Source: Scenedesmus sp. ARA3 (lineage: Eukaryota > Chlorophyta > Chlorophyceae > Sphaeropleales > Scenedesmaceae). From it: 64,000 bases of DNA. Shown piece by piece: positions 62,581-64,000 of this stretch. The stretch is from assembly GCA_004335835.1 (NCBI GenBank), contig RWJK01001823.1, forward strand, positions 33,079 through 97,078, read 5' to 3'. Numbering within the stretch: position 1 is the first letter of the stretch; every line of letters starts with the position of its first letter. The notes under the pieces were generated by a model. That model had not been told where the DNA came from. It saw only the letters and a program-made list of their open reading frames with translations, and did not search any database. The translations under genes and the position numbers were made by a program.

Positions 62581-63764
62581 TGATGTTGATCAAAGTCCAA
62601 TGCAATGGGTGAAGTGTGTGGCAGGCAGGCTGAACACCAAGTGTGGTTGCTGTCAGCCTGCCGCCACCTCCAACAGCCACTATTGCTATCGACTCCTGGT
62701 GGCTGCTGCAACTGCTGCAGCTGCTGTGATGCTGTGCTGTGATCGAAAGCATGCCCAAGCGCCCCATCAAACCCGCCATGTGCCTGCCTGCCTACTCACT
62801 GAAAGCTGTTGTGGTTTTGACTTCTATACGACCCCACGGCCCTGCCGCCTGGCGCCCTGCAGGTTTGTGGTGCTTCACCAAGCCCCAAAGCTGTATGATG
62901 CCTGCAGCTGGACCAACGCGGCGCCGTCTGCAGTGCGGGGCATGACAGAAAGTGACGCTTATGGCAAAGCCTTGGACTTCATACAATCCCTGGTGCGGCA
63001 GCAGCGGGCACAGCAGGGGCGCTCTACGCAGGCCTCCTTCAAGCGCTCTGGGGACAAGGGGAAGCCTGCGTTTATGGGAGTCGCAAAGGTTGAGACATTC
63101 TCAAAGGACGCCCCCTGGAGGAAGAAACCCGCCAGCGACAGACAACTGGAGATGCTGAAGCAAATGCAGGTGGGTAGCGGAAGCAGCAGCAGCAGCAGCG
63201 GTGTGTGCCTGTTGGGTTGTGCTGCGCAGGGCGCCTCTGCGACCACACTGCTGTGCATTCATCTGACTTTGACTGCGGATGATGAGAAGGTGTTGTTCAG
63301 ACGCCCTTGACTGCGTGGAGCCGCTCTCTTACACGGCTGGCCAGCAGCTTTACACTGCTGCACAGCAGCCTCAAGCTTGCCGTCGTGCATATATGCATTG
63401 CAGCGTCTACACATTATTCCCACGCGGCTGATCTCGTCTGCTGTGCTTGCTGCACTGCCCTGCTGCGCCTCAGGCGGAGTTACCGGCAGCTGCTGCAGCA
63501 GGGTCACTGACTCGCGGGGAGGCCTCCGACCTCATCTCACAGGCCAAGGGGGCCCTGGCAACGCCGCAGCAGCTGCAGCTGCTGCAGGTGCGTTGTGACG
63601 CTTTTATGTATATAAGCTGACCCCGGGACATGTTGGGCACTGATGCTGTCGCGTCAGCAATGAGTGCACTTGAATGAGACACAGGTGCTGTGTTGCTGCA
63701 GACTCGCGTGAGCTACAGGGGGTGCTGCTGCAGCCCTGGCAGGCAGCAACAGCTGTCAGTGTAA
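55720..63764 (+). CDS. SF2 DEAH-box helicase, IRC3/RadD-like (15 exons, 5' end incomplete)
   Basis: Exons 55720-56964, 57337-57417, 58094-58530, 58842-58938, 59397-59497, 59694-59792, 59849-60189, 60446-60561, 60915-60986, 61375-61626, 61891-61960, 62293-62479, 62863-63169, 63474-63587 and 63702-63764 give about 1193 residues in phase. Motifs in order: FELRDYQQDAIREVV, Walker A LPTGTGKT, VLVLAHRFELLHQ, DEAH box VVVDEAHHS, GFTATPYR, a VVHSK region, CEKLTEGFDEPSISALLLAR (motif V) and QMLGRGLRRGPGKDNC (motif VI). The set places it with IRC3/RadD-type DNA helicases, which in yeast act in mitochondria; organelle targeting here is a guess. Acidic Ser/Glu inserts sit between motifs I and Ia, between DEAH and motif III, and before FAVDIEHAEAL. 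The end of exon 6 (59792 or 59777) and the last exon are less certain. Tandem junction copies follow exon 2. Confidence 0.85.
57400..57770 (+). repeat. Tandem copies (about 119 bp) of the helicase exon 2/intron junction
   Basis: The exon 2 end (AAGGACTTCTTCGGCCAG then GTGGGG) recurs three times as AAGGACTCCTACGGGCAG/GTGGGG (donors at 57537 and 57656) and AAGGACTTCTTTGGCCAG/GTGCCG (near 57760). Each is separated by the same intron sequence, with the third unit about 15 bp shorter. Four potential donors therefore lie within 350 bp. Confidence 0.9.
58775..58813 (+). repeat. (CTG)13 upstream of the acceptor of helicase exon 4
   Basis: Thirteen CTG units end 28 bp before the acceptor CAG at 58839-58841. 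Confidence 0.93.
61266..61310 (+). repeat. Decayed copy of the helicase motif VI exon start
   Basis: KLGRGLRRALGKS at 61269-61307 mirrors MLGRGLRRGPGKD at 61375-61413, including matching third-base choices. It lies in the intron just upstream of the real exon, lacks a CAG acceptor next to it, and has lost the Arg-Gly-Pro-Gly part of motif VI. Confidence 0.75.
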
Positions 63765-63941
63765 AGATGGACAGTCTAGCGTGAACGAAGCAAAGCTGCA
63801 CACCTTCAAGCATTGCTTGGCCAGAAGCACTGTGCAGGCTACTAGCAGCATAGCCGTCCTGTGACAGTCCGCAGTTGGAGCTGACCCTGGTTGTGGCGCT
63901 GGCCCTGTCATGAGGCAGTTGCACTGTTGAGATGGCTCAAT

Positions 63942-63944
<3 letters not shown>
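63765..63944. other. 3' flank of the helicase gene
   Basis: No gene is seen between the proposed helicase stop and the terminal CTG tract. If the last exon is mis-assigned, further helicase exons may lie past the window. Confidence 0.4.

Positions 63945-64000
<56 letters not shown>
63945..64000 (+). repeat. (CTG)18+ microsatellite running off the window
   Basis: Perfect CTG units run from 63945 to the last base; the total length is unknown. Confidence 0.97.

Noticed and set aside
1..64000. tRNA or rRNA genes
   Set aside because: No cloverleaf-like stretch with a T-arm consensus and no rRNA core sequence was noticed on reading both strands; a covariance-model scan would be needed to exclude them fully.

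Overview
This window is nuclear DNA of a green alga, most likely a chlorophycean of the Scenedesmus/Sphaeropleales kind (lineage is inferred). The evidence is a set of long intron-rich genes with GT-AG and a few GC-AG introns, proteins padded with Gln/Ala/Ser runs from CAG repeats, and (CTG)n tracts in introns. Plastid-targeted proteins are present (ribosomal protein uL11c, a DUF2358-SOUL protein, a GNAT acetyltransferase), alongside eukaryotic families (Hikeshi, ubiquitin-specific protease, receptor-like kinase). There is no operon, prophage or CRISPR array. One assembly gap of Ns lies at 23137-23897.

Layout. 1-4750 (+): Ser/Thr kinase with a very long activation loop. 6585-6782 (+): possible small membrane protein. 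8332-10325 (+): plastid ribosomal protein L11. 11061-11655: 5'-truncated LINE on the minus strand with a target-site duplication. 14273-22620 (-): 12-exon receptor-like kinase. 24654-26416 (+): plastid GNAT acetyltransferase. 28060-28197: very short LINE 3' end of the same family. 28564-29784 (-): DnaJ-type zinc-finger protein. 30312-36566 (+): membrane-anchored alpha/beta hydrolase with a 500-residue low-complexity tail. 39308-40472 (-): DUF707-like protein lacking an identified first exon. 40888-44441 (+): DUF2358-SOUL protein, divergent from the previous gene. 46031-48501 (-): Hikeshi. 49271-54116 (-): ubiquitin-specific protease. 55720-63764 (+): SF2 DEAH helicase.

I rebuilt exons by matching splice sites, codon phase and family motifs. 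Every listed exon set sums to a whole number of codons, which supports the models, but none has been checked against transcripts. The genes do not form an obvious pathway.

The most striking pattern is structural. In four genes a piece of an exon together with the adjoining intron has been tandemly copied inside the intron (kinase 1922-2340, hydrolase 33650-33990, Hikeshi 46611-46857, helicase 57400-57770). A fifth trace precedes the helicase motif VI exon. A second recurring pattern is sense-strand (CTG)n sitting at or just before 3' splice sites.
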